Below are positions 25,592-33,074 of a stretch of DNA of 64,000 nucleotides, one piece after another (position 1 is the first letter of the stretch; each line of letters opens with the position of its first letter). A program made the position numbers and the translations under genes. The notes beneath the pieces were generated by a model, which was given only the letters and a program-made list of their open reading frames with translations, did not search any database and had not been told where the DNA came from. This DNA comes from Maritalea sp051251695 (GTDB taxonomy: Bacteria > Pseudomonadota > Alphaproteobacteria > Rhizobiales > Devosiaceae). The stretch is taken from positions 1 through 64,000 of the forward strand of contig NZ_JBPOEU010000015.1 of assembly GCF_051251695.1 (NCBI RefSeq), read 5' to 3'.

Positions 25592-25633
25592 TTGGATGGG
25601 GAACAGTGAAGTCCATAAAGGACTAAATAGGAG

Positions 25634-25705
25634 ATGCCGGACGACGAGGGCAAGTTGCCCCAACTTGGGGTACGTAACCCCAACGTGGGGCACGTCGCCC
25701 GGCAT
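25634..25705 (-). repeat. 72-bp three-way-junction element
   Basis: A closing 12-bp stem (ATGCCGGGCGAC with GTCGTCCGGCAT on the minus strand, one G-T pair) encloses two small hairpins, CCCC-ACGTT-GGGG and CCCC-AAGTT-GGGG, joined by TTACGTA. It lies 17 bp after the spy-like stop codon. As RNA it would be a stable three-way junction; as DNA it is a large dyad. Confidence 0.65.
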
Positions 25706-25721
25706 AGGCTACTCGTCCGAC

Positions 25722-26336
25722 TTAGCCATTTGATGGTGCAGGGGCACCATTGCCTTGTGGACCACGAGGGCCGTCGCCTTTTTGGCTCTTGCCAAACTGA
25801 CCGCGTTTGCCTTTTTTACCCTTTTGACCTTTTTTGCCGCCGAATTTGTCCATTTGAGCCTTCTGATCGTCAGATAGGCTTTCATAAAAGCTTTCGAACG
25901 CTGGCATGACGATGTTCATGCTTTCAAGTTGCAGTTCCATCATCGCGGTGCGGTGCTTCATTTTCTCAGCCGCACCTTCTGGCTTTTCAGCTTTCAATGG
26001 TGCGCAACTTTCACCAAAATTAGTTTGCGCGGTAAGTGCTGCCGTTTTTAAATCATCGAATGCAGGGCGCTGGGCGTCCGTTAAATCGATACGGATTGCC
26101 ATAATTTCGAGTTTTTTCTCAACGTTTTCTGCCCCGTCAGTTGAACAGATGCTGCCCAAAAAGGCGTGACCACCACGTACGGGCCGGAACTGGCCTTTGC
26201 CTTTGCGTTCTTGCTTTTGCTCGGCTGAAGGACCGGTTTTGGTGCTGTCTTGAGCGTAAGCCGCTGGGGCAAGAGCGCTGATTGACATCGTGCCAACAAG
26301 TGTTGCTGCAAGTGCGAGTGCTGAAATCTTTTTCAT
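25722..26336 (-). CDS. Spy/CpxP-like periplasmic chaperone
   Basis: A 204-aa exported protein. Signal peptide to about residue 28 (ALAPAAYAQ). LTDAQRPAFDDL and the later LSDDQKAQMDKF are the two LTxxQ motifs of the Spy/CpxP family, which bind unfolded periplasmic proteins through a cradle-shaped helical dimer. The C-terminal tail is an unusual run of Gly, Lys and Gln (KFGGKKGQKGKKGKRG). ATG 26336 follows AAGGAAG by six bases, so I reject the 55-codon upstream extension. A large hairpin element follows the gene. Confidence 0.85.
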   Translation of the reverse strand: MKKISALALAATLVGTMSISALAPAAYAQDSTKTGPSAEQKQERKGKGQFRPVRGGHAFLGSICSTDGAENVEKKLEIMAIRIDLTDAQRPAFDDLKTAALTAQTNFGESCAPLKAEKPEGAAEKMKHRTAMMELQLESMNIVMPAFESFYESLSDDQKAQMDKFGGKKGQKGKKGKRGQFGKSQKGDGPRGPQGNGAPAPSNG

Positions 26337-26474
26337 TTTATCTTCCTTTGCCCGACCAATTGGGCGATTTGGGTTTGGCGTCTGATCGAGATTGAAGATA
26401 GGGGAAGCCACGTTGCCTAAAGTTTTCCGTGAAATGAACAATTGGTAAGTTTGGAAAGATTTGAAAATAGGCAC

Positions 26475-26504
26475 AAAAAAAGACCGATGCGGGTAAGGCA
26501 TCGG
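26475..26504 (-). terminator. Rho-independent terminator after small membrane-protein gene
   Basis: On the minus strand CCGATGC-CTTACCC-GCATCGG (7-bp stem), then TC and seven T. It serves the 79-aa gene ending at 26579. Confidence 0.75.
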
Positions 26505-26578
26505 CCAAGTTGGGGGGGCTTTCCTATAGAGTTAGTTCGGCCGGAAAGCAGGGCAGAATGGAGGTCAGTTGTGTTTAT

Positions 26579-26818
26579 CTAGCGTTGTGTGTTGCGAACG
26601 CGAATGGGTTTGAGCTTGGATTGTGTCGTATGTCGCCAGACGCCTACAATAATGGCGGAGCAAAGCGCTAACGCAGGCAAAATAATGCTCAGAGCGGTGA
26701 CGCTGGTGTGTTCTTGCGTGGCGGCAACTGCGGGGCTAACGACCAGGAGGATTGCAAAAACTGCAGCGAGTGAGCCAGACAAATAGTGTAGTTTGTTTTT
26801 GGCGGCTTTTTGTTTCAT
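26579..26818 (-). CDS. Small two-helix membrane protein of unknown function
   Basis: A 79-aa protein with two hydrophobic stretches (about 14-33 and 41-60) and basic ends (MKQKAAKNK ... KPIRVRNTQR). I do not recognise a family. AAGGA lies about ten bases before ATG and a good terminator follows, which supports a real monocistronic gene. It could be an integral peptide or a signal-anchored periplasmic protein. Confidence 0.55.
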   Translation of the reverse strand: MKQKAAKNKLHYLSGSLAAVFAILLVVSPAVAATQEHTSVTALSIILPALALCSAIIVGVWRHTTQSKLKPIRVRNTQR

Positions 26819-27026
26819 CTCGGATCGTCCTTTTGATCGTTTAATCGTTCGATGATGCTAATATGAATGACAGATGAGGTGAGAGTTGGTCTGAATTTGG
26901 GTGATTTGCGTTCAAAAGTCGGGCAAGTTTGTGGCAAGACCATCATTCCCATATGCAACTTGCAAAACGATATTGAACTTGCTTTGATCAATTTGATTGA
27001 ACCTAGCCAAAAGATTTTTTGACATT

Positions 27027-28226
27027 ATGAATATGATTTCTGATGCGCTTGCGCGCGTAAAACCATCCGCGAGCATGAACATATCCGCCATTGCGTTGGA
27101 AAAACGTGCCGCTGGCGTGGATATCATTCCGATGAGCGCAGGGGAGCCGGATTTCGATACGCCGGTGCATATCAAAGACGCGGCAAAGCGGGCGCTGGAT
27201 GCGGGCGAAACAAAATATACCGCTGTTGATGGCATCCCTGAGCTTAAAGCCGCCATCGCCGCCAAATTTAAGCGCGAGAATGATTTGGATGTAGACCCCA
27301 AAGATTGTTTCGTTGCCACAGGCGGCAAGCAAATCATCTTCAATGCGATGGTCGCGACCCTTAATCCGGTCGATGAAGTCGTGGTGCCTGCACCATACTG
27401 GGTTTCCTACCCTGAAATGGTGCGGTTAACTGGGGCGACGCCAATTATCGTTGAAGCGGGCGCCGCGGCGGGATTTAAAATCACACCAGTGCAATTAGAA
27501 CAGGCGATCACCGCGAAAACCAAGTGGTTGTTGTTGAATTCGCCGGGCAACCCAACGGGTGCTGTTTATTCAAAAGACGAGTTGCTGGCATTGGCGGTTG
27601 TGTTGCGGGAGCACCCGCATGTCCATATTTTGATGGATGATATTTACGAGCACCTGACCTATGGCTGCAAGTTTTACACCATGGCGCAAATCGCACCTGA
27701 TTTGGGTGACCGCACAGTGACCATGAATGGCGTTTCTAAAGCCTACTCGATGACAGGATGGCGGATTGGCTATTGTACGGGGCCAAGTTGGTTATTGAAG
27801 GCCATGTCTAAACTGCAAGGGCAATCAACCTCCAATCCATGTTCCATCGCGCAGTGGGCAGCGGTTGAAGCGCTGAACGGCGACCAGAGTTTCTTGGCAG
27901 AGTGGCGCAAGGTATTTGAGGAGCGTCGGGACTATTTGGTTGAACGACTAAATAAAATAGATGGGATTGAATGCCTGGTGCCCGAAGGCGCATTTTATGT
28001 TTACCCGTCTTGTGGAGGGCTTTTGGGCAAAACCACCGAAGGTGGTCGTCTTTTGAAAACGGACGAAGATGTTGCCATGGCCTTGTTGGACGAGATGGAT
28101 GTCGCGACCGTGCATGGTGGCGCATATGGCGTTTCGCCGCATTTCCGCGTGTCTTATGCAGTATCGAAAGAAGATATTGGCAAGGCGTGTGATCGGTTTG
28201 AGGCATTTGTTGCGGCGCTGACTTAG
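27027..28226 (+). CDS. aatA: Aspartate/aromatic aminotransferase (class I)
   Basis: PLP enzyme of 399 aa, the alphaproteobacterial subgroup Ib aspartate aminotransferase that also uses prephenate or aromatic substrates in some species. Marks: MSAGEPDFDTP near the start, LLNSPGNPTGAVY, DDIYEHLTY, and the PLP lysine in NGVSKAYSMTGWRIGY. Starts ATG 27027 and 27033 are both possible; neither has a strong ribosome site (AAAAGA at 11 or more bases). A dispersed repeat region follows the gene. Confidence 0.92.
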   Translation: MNMISDALARVKPSASMNISAIALEKRAAGVDIIPMSAGEPDFDTPVHIKDAAKRALDAGETKYTAVDGIPELKAAIAAKFKRENDLDVDPKDCFVATGGKQIIFNAMVATLNPVDEVVVPAPYWVSYPEMVRLTGATPIIVEAGAAAGFKITPVQLEQAITAKTKWLLLNSPGNPTGAVYSKDELLALAVVLREHPHVHILMDDIYEHLTYGCKFYTMAQIAPDLGDRTVTMNGVSKAYSMTGWRIGYCTGPSWLLKAMSKLQGQSTSNPCSIAQWAAVEALNGDQSFLAEWRKVFEERRDYLVERLNKIDGIECLVPEGAFYVYPSCGGLLGKTTEGGRLLKTDEDVAMALLDEMDVATVHGGAYGVSPHFRVSYAVSKEDIGKACDRFEAFVAALT

Positions 28227-28250
28227 GGCGCTGACATTCGTTGTTGGTTG

Positions 28251-28362
28251 GTCCCGGCTCGGGGGCCGGGACGGCACAAGTTTTTGGATCATGGCGCAAG
28301 TTGTGAGAAAAGAGTGCGAGATCTGCACCAAGCGGCATCCCCAGACTTGATCCGGGGTCACC
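28251..28362. repeat. REP-like intergenic repeats
   Basis: Two elements lie between the convergent aatA and nucleoside hydrolase genes. The first is a hairpin GTCCCGGC/GCCGGGAC at 28251-28272. The second, at 28336-28362, contains CCCAGACTTGATCCGGGG, very like the 'CCCGGACTTGATCCGGG' palindromic repeat that is scattered in many alphaproteobacterial genomes. They may act as terminators in this tail-to-tail space. Confidence 0.65.
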
Positions 28363-28381
28363 TTCATGAAGTCGGAAATCC

Positions 28382-29326
28382 CTAACGGGCAGCGCGGCGG
28401 GCATCTGCCTTTTTAAGGGTTGAGAGGAATGTATCCTTTACCCCTTGGTCGTTTACTTCGAAGCAAATTTTCACTGGGCGGCCATTTTTGGCTGGGTCTG
28501 CGATGGTGTTGCCCACCTCGTCGCCTTCCAAAATCGTGTTGAGTGGCGCTTCTTTTATGTCGAAAAACTCTGGATCAGTGATCGCAATCACAGCCGCCGG
28601 ATCGTGAAGGTAACAGCCATTTACGCCGACATTCTCGGTGTAAAATTTGATGTAATATTCTGAAACCTGCTCCAAAAACTTACCAATTTTTGGCGAATGT
28701 TTTGTGACTTCGCGGAAGTCGTCCATATTGCAGCTAACCGAATGGGTTACATCTAGGCCGACCAAGGTAACGTCCCAATCGGCATCAAAAACCACCTGCG
28801 CGGCGTGCGGGTCGTTCCAGATGTTCGCTTCAGCAAATGGCGTGACATTGCCGGGCGCGTCGACTGCACCGCCCATGATCACGACATTTTTTGCGTTCTT
28901 TGCAATTTCAGGATCTTGCTGTAACGCGAGGGCCAAATTGGTCAATGGGCCGACGGCGCAAATGGTGATTTCACCAGGATTGGCCTTTGTAACTTCACAC
29001 AAAAATTGAGCAGCTGAACGTGTGTCTTTTTCGCGACTTGGTATTTGGGGTGGATAATCGCCAAAACCTTCTACACCATGCACAAAATCCGCATGTGGAT
29101 TTGGTGTGATGGTCAAGGGTGTTGGCGCACCTTCGGCGACGGGAATGTTGAGGCCAGCCAAATCGGTAAGGTGGATGGCGTTGCGTGTTGCTGTTTTAAC
29201 CGGAACATTGCCAAAAACGGTCGTGAGACCAACAACTTCAATGCGTTCGTCGGCAAATGCATGGTGCAAGGCCATTGCGTCATCAATGCCCGGATCAGTG
29301 TCGATTATGATTTTATGTAGGGTCAA
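28382..29326 (-). CDS. Inosine/uridine-preferring nucleoside hydrolase
   Basis: A 314-aa enzyme that splits ribonucleosides into base and ribose. The calcium-binding signature DTDPGIDDA is at about 9-17, with VVIMGGAVDAPGN and the Asp-containing HDPAAVIAI segment completing the site. It overlaps the upstream ribokinase gene by 4 bp (ATGA), so ribose released here can be phosphorylated by the product of the same transcript. Base specificity is not readable. Confidence 0.93.
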   Translation of the reverse strand: MTLHKIIIDTDPGIDDAMALHHAFADERIEVVGLTTVFGNVPVKTATRNAIHLTDLAGLNIPVAEGAPTPLTITPNPHADFVHGVEGFGDYPPQIPSREKDTRSAAQFLCEVTKANPGEITICAVGPLTNLALALQQDPEIAKNAKNVVIMGGAVDAPGNVTPFAEANIWNDPHAAQVVFDADWDVTLVGLDVTHSVSCNMDDFREVTKHSPKIGKFLEQVSEYYIKFYTENVGVNGCYLHDPAAVIAITDPEFFDIKEAPLNTILEGDEVGNTIADPAKNGRPVKICFEVNDQGVKDTFLSTLKKADARRAAR

Positions 29327-30198
29327 GATTGGTACTCCAGGAATTCAAAAACTTCTTTAATTGGGGGAATTGCGTCTGCCGCGCCGGGGCGTGTGACCTG
29401 AATGGCGGCAGCAGCGCTTGCGATTTTTAGGGCTGTTTCAGGATCATCACCCAAATCGAGCCGTGCGAGGAAATAGCCGGTGAATGTGTCACCAGCGCCA
29501 GTGGTATCGACCGCGTCGACTTTAAATGAGCTTACTTCATATTGCTGGTCGCCCTGTTTGTAGGACGCGCCCTTGCTGCCTTTGGTGACCAATATACGGT
29601 CCACCGGCAACTGATCTACTGTAATGTTTAGCGTTTCGGCAAGCTGGGCAGCTTCGACCTCGTTAACCGCGATGAGGTCAACATGTTTGATCATTTGCGC
29701 GGCGATCTTTGCATCAAAGGGCGCGGCGGCATAAGCGACCTTTAGGCCTTTTTGTTTGGCTGATTTGGCCGCCTCAACAATCATGTTGGTTTCGTTTTGT
29801 AGCAGTAACCAATCATTTTCGTCGGTCTGAGCCAAGGCTTTATCGATCTGAGCTTGGTTGAGCGTTTCATTCGCCCCGCCATGAATAACGATGGTGTTTT
29901 CACCTTCATTATCGACATAGATCACCGCGTGACCTGATGCGCCATCATCGGTGAGCGTATGCTGGGTATCCACGCCACTGTCTGTGAGTTTCTTTTTCGC
30001 CCATTGCCCGTCTTCGCCGATCCGACCGACATGGACAACATTGCCACCGGCCAACGCGATGGCGATGGATTGGTTAGCGCCCTTGCCGCCGAGGCCTGCG
30101 CTATAAGAAAGATTGCGCAATGTTTCACCAGCTGCCGGGAAGTGGGGAACGCGGTGAACATAGTCAATATTGATGGATCCGATATTGATGATGGGCAT
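29323..30198 (-). CDS. rbsK: Ribokinase
   Basis: PfkB-family kinase of 291 aa that makes ribose 5-phosphate. Both signatures are present: GLGGKGANQSIAIA near 35-48 and DTTGAGDTFTGYFLA near 246-260, with the catalytic Asp in GAGD. It is translationally coupled to a nucleoside hydrolase gene, forming a nucleoside salvage pair. No transporter for nucleosides is adjacent. RpiB, which uses the product, is encoded at 37.5 kb. Confidence 0.93.
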   Translation of the reverse strand: MPIINIGSINIDYVHRVPHFPAAGETLRNLSYSAGLGGKGANQSIAIALAGGNVVHVGRIGEDGQWAKKKLTDSGVDTQHTLTDDGASGHAVIYVDNEGENTIVIHGGANETLNQAQIDKALAQTDENDWLLLQNETNMIVEAAKSAKQKGLKVAYAAAPFDAKIAAQMIKHVDLIAVNEVEAAQLAETLNITVDQLPVDRILVTKGSKGASYKQGDQQYEVSSFKVDAVDTTGAGDTFTGYFLARLDLGDDPETALKIASAAAAIQVTRPGAADAIPPIKEVFEFLEYQS

Positions 30199-30377
30199 GA
30201 TTTCACCTCGTCGCGATTAAAGTTTTGGTTTCATACAGATATTTTATCAATTGGTCAAAAAATATCTATTGCTGCTGGAGAAGTTCTACTCACTCACGGG
30301 GAATTTACAAATGCTCAGTTGCATGTGAGCGAAATGTTTAGTCTGGTTTGGTTAGAAAAATGATCAGGAGGGTGTAA

Positions 30378-31346
30378 ATGCTCATCAAGAAGAAGAAAAG
30401 TTGGGAAATTGCTGAGCGGGAGGCAACGCCCGAAGGTATCTATCTTAACAGACGCCAAATTATGGCCGGCGCTGGAGCCATTGGTTTGGCTGGCGCATTG
30501 GGTACAGTTAATGGTGCATTTGCGGCGACCGAAGATGATCGGTTAGCGATCAACGCACCGCGCAATGAAGCTTTTCAACTTGATCGGGAATTGACGCCTG
30601 AAGATATCAATCTCAACTACAACAACTTTTACGAGTTTGGCTCGCATAAAGAGATCGCCCGTGATGCGCAGGCGCTTGAGCCGCGCCCGTGGGAAATTAC
30701 CATTGATGGGATGGTGGACAATCCAACAAAAATTGATGTCGACGACTTAATCGGCAAAATGGCTGTGGAAGAGCGGCTCTATCGGCACCGGTGTGTTGAG
30801 GCGTGGTCGATGACCGTTCCTTGGATTGGGTTTCCATTTGCAAAGCTTGTTGAAATGGCGGGGCCGCAATCGGGTGCGAAATATATCCGCATGGAAACGT
30901 TTAATGACCCTGGCGTCGCGCGTGGTATCAAGACCCAACCTTGGTATCCTTGGCCATATGTTGAAGGTCTAACGATTGAAGAAGCGCAAAACGACTTGGC
31001 ATTTTTGGTTGTGGGCGCTTATGGCAAACAGGTTGCAGACCAAATGGGCGCACCGCTTAGATTGGCTGTCCCGTGGAAATACGGGTTTAAGTCGATCAAA
31101 TCGATCGTGAAGTTCACGTTTACTGACGAACGCCCAGTTAGTTTTTGGGAACAGTTGCAAGATAAAGAATATGCGTTTTGGGCCAATGTGAACCCCGAAG
31201 TGCCACATCCGCGCTGGACGCAAGCGACCGAACGTGTGTTGCATACAGGTGATCGCGTTCCAACATTGAAGTTCAATGGATATGAAGAGCAAGTCGCGGG
31301 GCTTTATGCCGATATGCAAGATTTAGGTGATCTGCTTTACCGGTAG
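30378..31346 (+). CDS. msrP: Protein-methionine-sulfoxide reductase, molybdenum subunit
   Basis: Periplasmic molybdopterin enzyme (YedY) that repairs oxidised methionine in envelope proteins. The Tat signal is NRRQIMAGAGAIGLAGA at about 24-40, and the molybdenum ligand is Cys139 in RHRCVEAWSM. The 322-aa length and the motif GFPFAKLVEM are typical. The membrane haem partner MsrQ is usually encoded next to it, but the following gene here is an unrelated VOC protein. GGAGGGTG precedes ATG 30378. A terminator at 31380 makes it a single-gene transcript. Confidence 0.95.
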   Translation: MLIKKKKSWEIAEREATPEGIYLNRRQIMAGAGAIGLAGALGTVNGAFAATEDDRLAINAPRNEAFQLDRELTPEDINLNYNNFYEFGSHKEIARDAQALEPRPWEITIDGMVDNPTKIDVDDLIGKMAVEERLYRHRCVEAWSMTVPWIGFPFAKLVEMAGPQSGAKYIRMETFNDPGVARGIKTQPWYPWPYVEGLTIEEAQNDLAFLVVGAYGKQVADQMGAPLRLAVPWKYGFKSIKSIVKFTFTDERPVSFWEQLQDKEYAFWANVNPEVPHPRWTQATERVLHTGDRVPTLKFNGYEEQVAGLYADMQDLGDLLYR

Positions 31347-31379
31347 AGCCGTATCTTAAATACTCCTCCTCATAACTGG

Positions 31380-31411
31380 TCGCCGGTGAAGATTTTCACC
31401 GGCGATTTTTT
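31380..31411 (+). terminator. Rho-independent terminator after msrP
   Basis: An 11-bp perfect stem TCGCCGGTGAA/TTCACCGGCGA with loop GATT, followed by six T. Confidence 0.9.
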
Positions 31412-31442
31412 ATAATTCAATCAGATTTAAGTCAGGTCTTGT

Positions 31443-31811
31443 TCACGTCAAGTCTTGAGCCAACATCATCGCGTTCCCATCGGGATCGTAGAATGTTGCG
31501 GTGCTGACCATCCCCTCTATGACATCTGTTTCCCCATCAAACTTTACACCAGCCGCTTCTAAGGCTGCACGCGCTTCGTCGATATTTGCAATGCCAAATA
31601 CGGGTACTGAATTGCCTGGCACGGGTTCGGTATGTTCGCCAAGACCCAATGTTACGCCTTCGGTTTTGGTTTTAAGTTCGCTCCACCCAGCGTCATCGGC
31701 GTGATAAACAAGTTCAAACCCAAGCATATCATTGTACCATTGTGCGCTGGCATGGCGGTCACTTACGGATAAGGCGATGGTGATTGTGTTTTCTAAAGTT
31801 ACGGCTGGCAT
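31443..31811 (-). CDS. VOC-superfamily (glyoxalase/bleomycin-resistance-like) protein
   Basis: A 122-aa single-domain VOC protein. The VTLENTITIALSVSDRHASAQWYNDMLG segment and the final FYDPDGNAMMLAQ are the two halves of the beta-alpha-beta-beta-beta fold, with the last carrying the typical DPDGN. It diverges from an HxlR-type regulator only 41 bp away, which probably controls it. Substrate unknown. Confidence 0.87.
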   Translation of the reverse strand: MPAVTLENTITIALSVSDRHASAQWYNDMLGFELVYHADDAGWSELKTKTEGVTLGLGEHTEPVPGNSVPVFGIANIDEARAALEAAGVKFDGETDVIEGMVSTATFYDPDGNAMMLAQDLT

Positions 31812-31852
31812 AGGGCTTCCTTTTTGATCATAAAATATATATACTATACTTT

Positions 31853-32392
31853 ATGGACATAGAAACAATTGTCAAGGTGACTTCTAGGGCATGGTGCTTG
31901 AACATTCTCGCGCTGCTGCACGCTGGTACGCCGGGTCGACAAGCGCCATTGCTTTCTAAATCAGGTGCAAGCCGCACGGCCTTTGCGCAAAGCTTGTCTC
32001 ATTTGGTTGATCTTGGCCTGCTGGAGCGAAATCCAGGTCACGGCCATCCGCTGCGCCCCGAATATCGGCTGACACCAAAGGGCGTTGAAATCGCAGCGGT
32101 TGCGGGGAAAATCAATGCCGCTGTAACGGAGCAAGCGCATGGTCCGATATTGCGTCGCACTTGGAGCGTGCCGGTTTTGGCAGCAAGTTACAAACCCCGG
32201 TATTTTGGCGAAATAAAGAATGAGCTGGTGTCCGTGACGGACAGGGCCTTATCGCAATCCCTGCAACAACTTCAAAAGAGCCGCTGGCTTGTGCGCAATA
32301 TTGACACGAGCAAAAACCCGCCGCGCCCGATCTACCAAGCTGCAAACCAAGGGTTTGAAATTGCTCAGGCCATCAACTTGGCTAGGGTTTAG
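31853..32392 (+). CDS. Tandem HxlR-type winged-helix regulator
   Basis: A 179-aa regulator built from two HxlR-like winged helices (about 8-80 and 97-175): WCLNILALLHAG ... GASRTAFAQSLSHLVDLGLLERN and RTWSVPVLAAS ... VTDRALSQSLQQLQKSRWLVRN. The duplication in one chain is uncommon, since HxlR proteins are normally about 110 aa homodimers. ATG 31853 has no ribosome site and sits just after AT-rich DNA (TATATATACTATACTTT), which is compatible with a leaderless message. It diverges from the VOC gene. Confidence 0.78.
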   Translation: MDIETIVKVTSRAWCLNILALLHAGTPGRQAPLLSKSGASRTAFAQSLSHLVDLGLLERNPGHGHPLRPEYRLTPKGVEIAAVAGKINAAVTEQAHGPILRRTWSVPVLAASYKPRYFGEIKNELVSVTDRALSQSLQQLQKSRWLVRNIDTSKNPPRPIYQAANQGFEIAQAINLARV

Positions 32393-32430
32393 TTTTTCTT
32401 AGCCCACCGCAAAACCATCATCGATTATGC

Positions 32431-32461
32431 AAAAAAAAGGCCCTACCAAAAAGGTAGGGCC
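32431..32461 (-). terminator. Terminator of small RNA 1
   Basis: Perfect 9-bp stem GGCCCTACC/GGTAGGGCC with loop TTTTT, followed by eight T on the minus strand. Confidence 0.93.
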
Positions 32462-32552
32462 TTGAATAAGGGGCAGACATCGAGGGAGGAGGGACGGTGT
32501 CTGCCGTACGCGAGTTGACTTCGAGGGAGGAGGGACGTCATCAACTCGTTAC
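32431..32552 (-). ncRNA. Anti-Shine-Dalgarno small RNA 1 (alpha-r14/'cuckoo'-like)
   Basis: About 122 nt. Hairpin 1 (32548-32511) has stem CGAGTTGA/TCAACTCG; hairpin 2 (32505-32472) has stem GGCAGACA/TGTCTGCC. Both present TCCCTCCTCCC in the loop, complementary to ribosome-binding sites. A terminator ends it at 32431. Promoter CTTGTT-N17-CATATA lies at 32587-32559. CCUCCUCCC loops in tandem are the hallmark of the alphaproteobacterial alpha-r14/cuckoo RNAs (CcsR in Rhodobacter). Expected to pair with SD regions and repress translation, or to titrate a protein. Confidence 0.85.
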
Positions 32553-32558
32553 CGACCT

Positions 32559-32623
32559 TATATGGTGTGCGATGGCAACTTAACAAGCGTATAGAATGCA
32601 TATTTGATATGCGCTAAACGCAT
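32559..32623 (-). promoter_or_regulatory. Promoter and LysR-type dyad of small RNA 1
   Basis: -10 CATATA (32564-32559) and -35 CTTGTT (32587-32582) are 17 bp apart, giving a start near 32552. The dyad ATGCG-N5-CGCAT at 32609-32623 is centred at about -64 and fits the LysR T-N11-A rule. It begins 21 bp beyond the -35. Confidence 0.65.
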
Positions 32624-32741
32624 AGCTAAATTTCGCAACCTATGGTTTGCGCCATTCTGAGGTCAAAACCGCATCGAGCCCTGTTATTTTGGCGTAACTG
32701 GACTTAATTGGTATGCAATTGAATGCGTTGGGATTTCCCAT

Positions 32742-32774
32742 AAAAAAAGGCCCCGTCGGGAGGAGACGGAGCCT
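32742..32774 (-). terminator. Terminator of small RNA 2, with anti-SD loop
   Basis: AGGCTCCGTC/GACGGGGCCT (10 bp, one G-T pair) with loop TCCTCCC and seven T on the minus strand. Confidence 0.9.
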
Positions 32775-32869
32775 TTGAATGAATGAGGCAGACATCGAGG
32801 GAGGAGGGACGGTGTCTGCCGTCTGACAAGTTGACTTCGAGGGAGGAGGATACGTCATCAACTTGTTAT
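32742..32869 (-). ncRNA. Anti-Shine-Dalgarno small RNA 2 (alpha-r14/'cuckoo'-like)
   Basis: About 128 nt, close copy of RNA 1. Hairpin 1 (32866-32826) has stem ACAAGTTGA/TCAACTTGT with loop TCCTCCTCCC; hairpin 2 (32820-32787) is identical to that of RNA 1, including TCCCTCCTCCC. The terminator loop also contains TCCTCCC, giving a third anti-SD site. Compensating changes (CGAGTTGA to CAAGTTGA with CTCG to CTTG) keep the stem of hairpin 1 paired, which is strong evidence for selection on RNA structure. Confidence 0.85.
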
Positions 32870-32875
32870 GCATCC

Positions 32876-32941
32876 TATATGCCTGTCCCCTCCAACTTTC
32901 ACAACAGACATGATTGCATATTTGCCATGCACAAAATGCAT
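32876..32941 (-). promoter_or_regulatory. Promoter and LysR-type dyad of small RNA 2
   Basis: -10 CATATA (32881-32876) and -35 TTGTGA (32904-32899), 17 bp apart; start near 32869. Dyad ATGCA-N5-TGCAT at 32927-32941, centred at about -65, begins 22 bp beyond the -35. Confidence 0.65.
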
Positions 32942-32955
32942 GGGTTTGATTGCTC

Positions 32956-32987
32956 AAAAAAAAGGCTCCATCCGCGAGGACAGAGCC
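32956..32987 (-). terminator. Terminator of small RNA 3
   Basis: GGCTCTGTCC/GGATGGAGCC (10 bp with two G-T pairs), loop TCGC, followed by eight T on the minus strand. Confidence 0.9.
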
Positions 32988-33068
32988 AAAAAGGATTAGA
33001 GGAAAACTCTAACAAGGAGGGAACAACGAAACAGTTGAGGGAGGAGGAACAACATGTTCGTTTTTCTT
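32956..33068 (-). ncRNA. Anti-Shine-Dalgarno small RNA 3 (diverged copy)
   Basis: About 113 nt. The first hairpin (AACA-bulge-GTTG/CAACTGTT) still carries TTCCTCCTCCC in its loop near 33039-33049. The second anti-SD-like stretch TCCCTCCTT (33022-33014) lies in an apparently unpaired linker, followed by a small stem TTAGAG/CTCTAA and the terminator. It keeps the promoter and upstream dyad of the other two units but has little sequence identity outside the motifs, so it is an older or differently specialised copy. Confidence 0.75.
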
Positions 33069-33074
33069 GAGGCG

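Noticed and set aside
27808..28404. 198-codon open frame opposite aatA
   Set aside because: Antisense shadow running into the REP-like repeat region.
32431..33068. Regular repeats of GAGGGAGGAGGGA on the + strand, first read as a CRISPR-like array or as ribosome sites of small genes
   Set aside because: Units are not evenly spaced direct repeats with unique spacers; each is the loop of an inverted repeat followed by a minus-strand terminator, and no start codons follow at ribosome-site distance.
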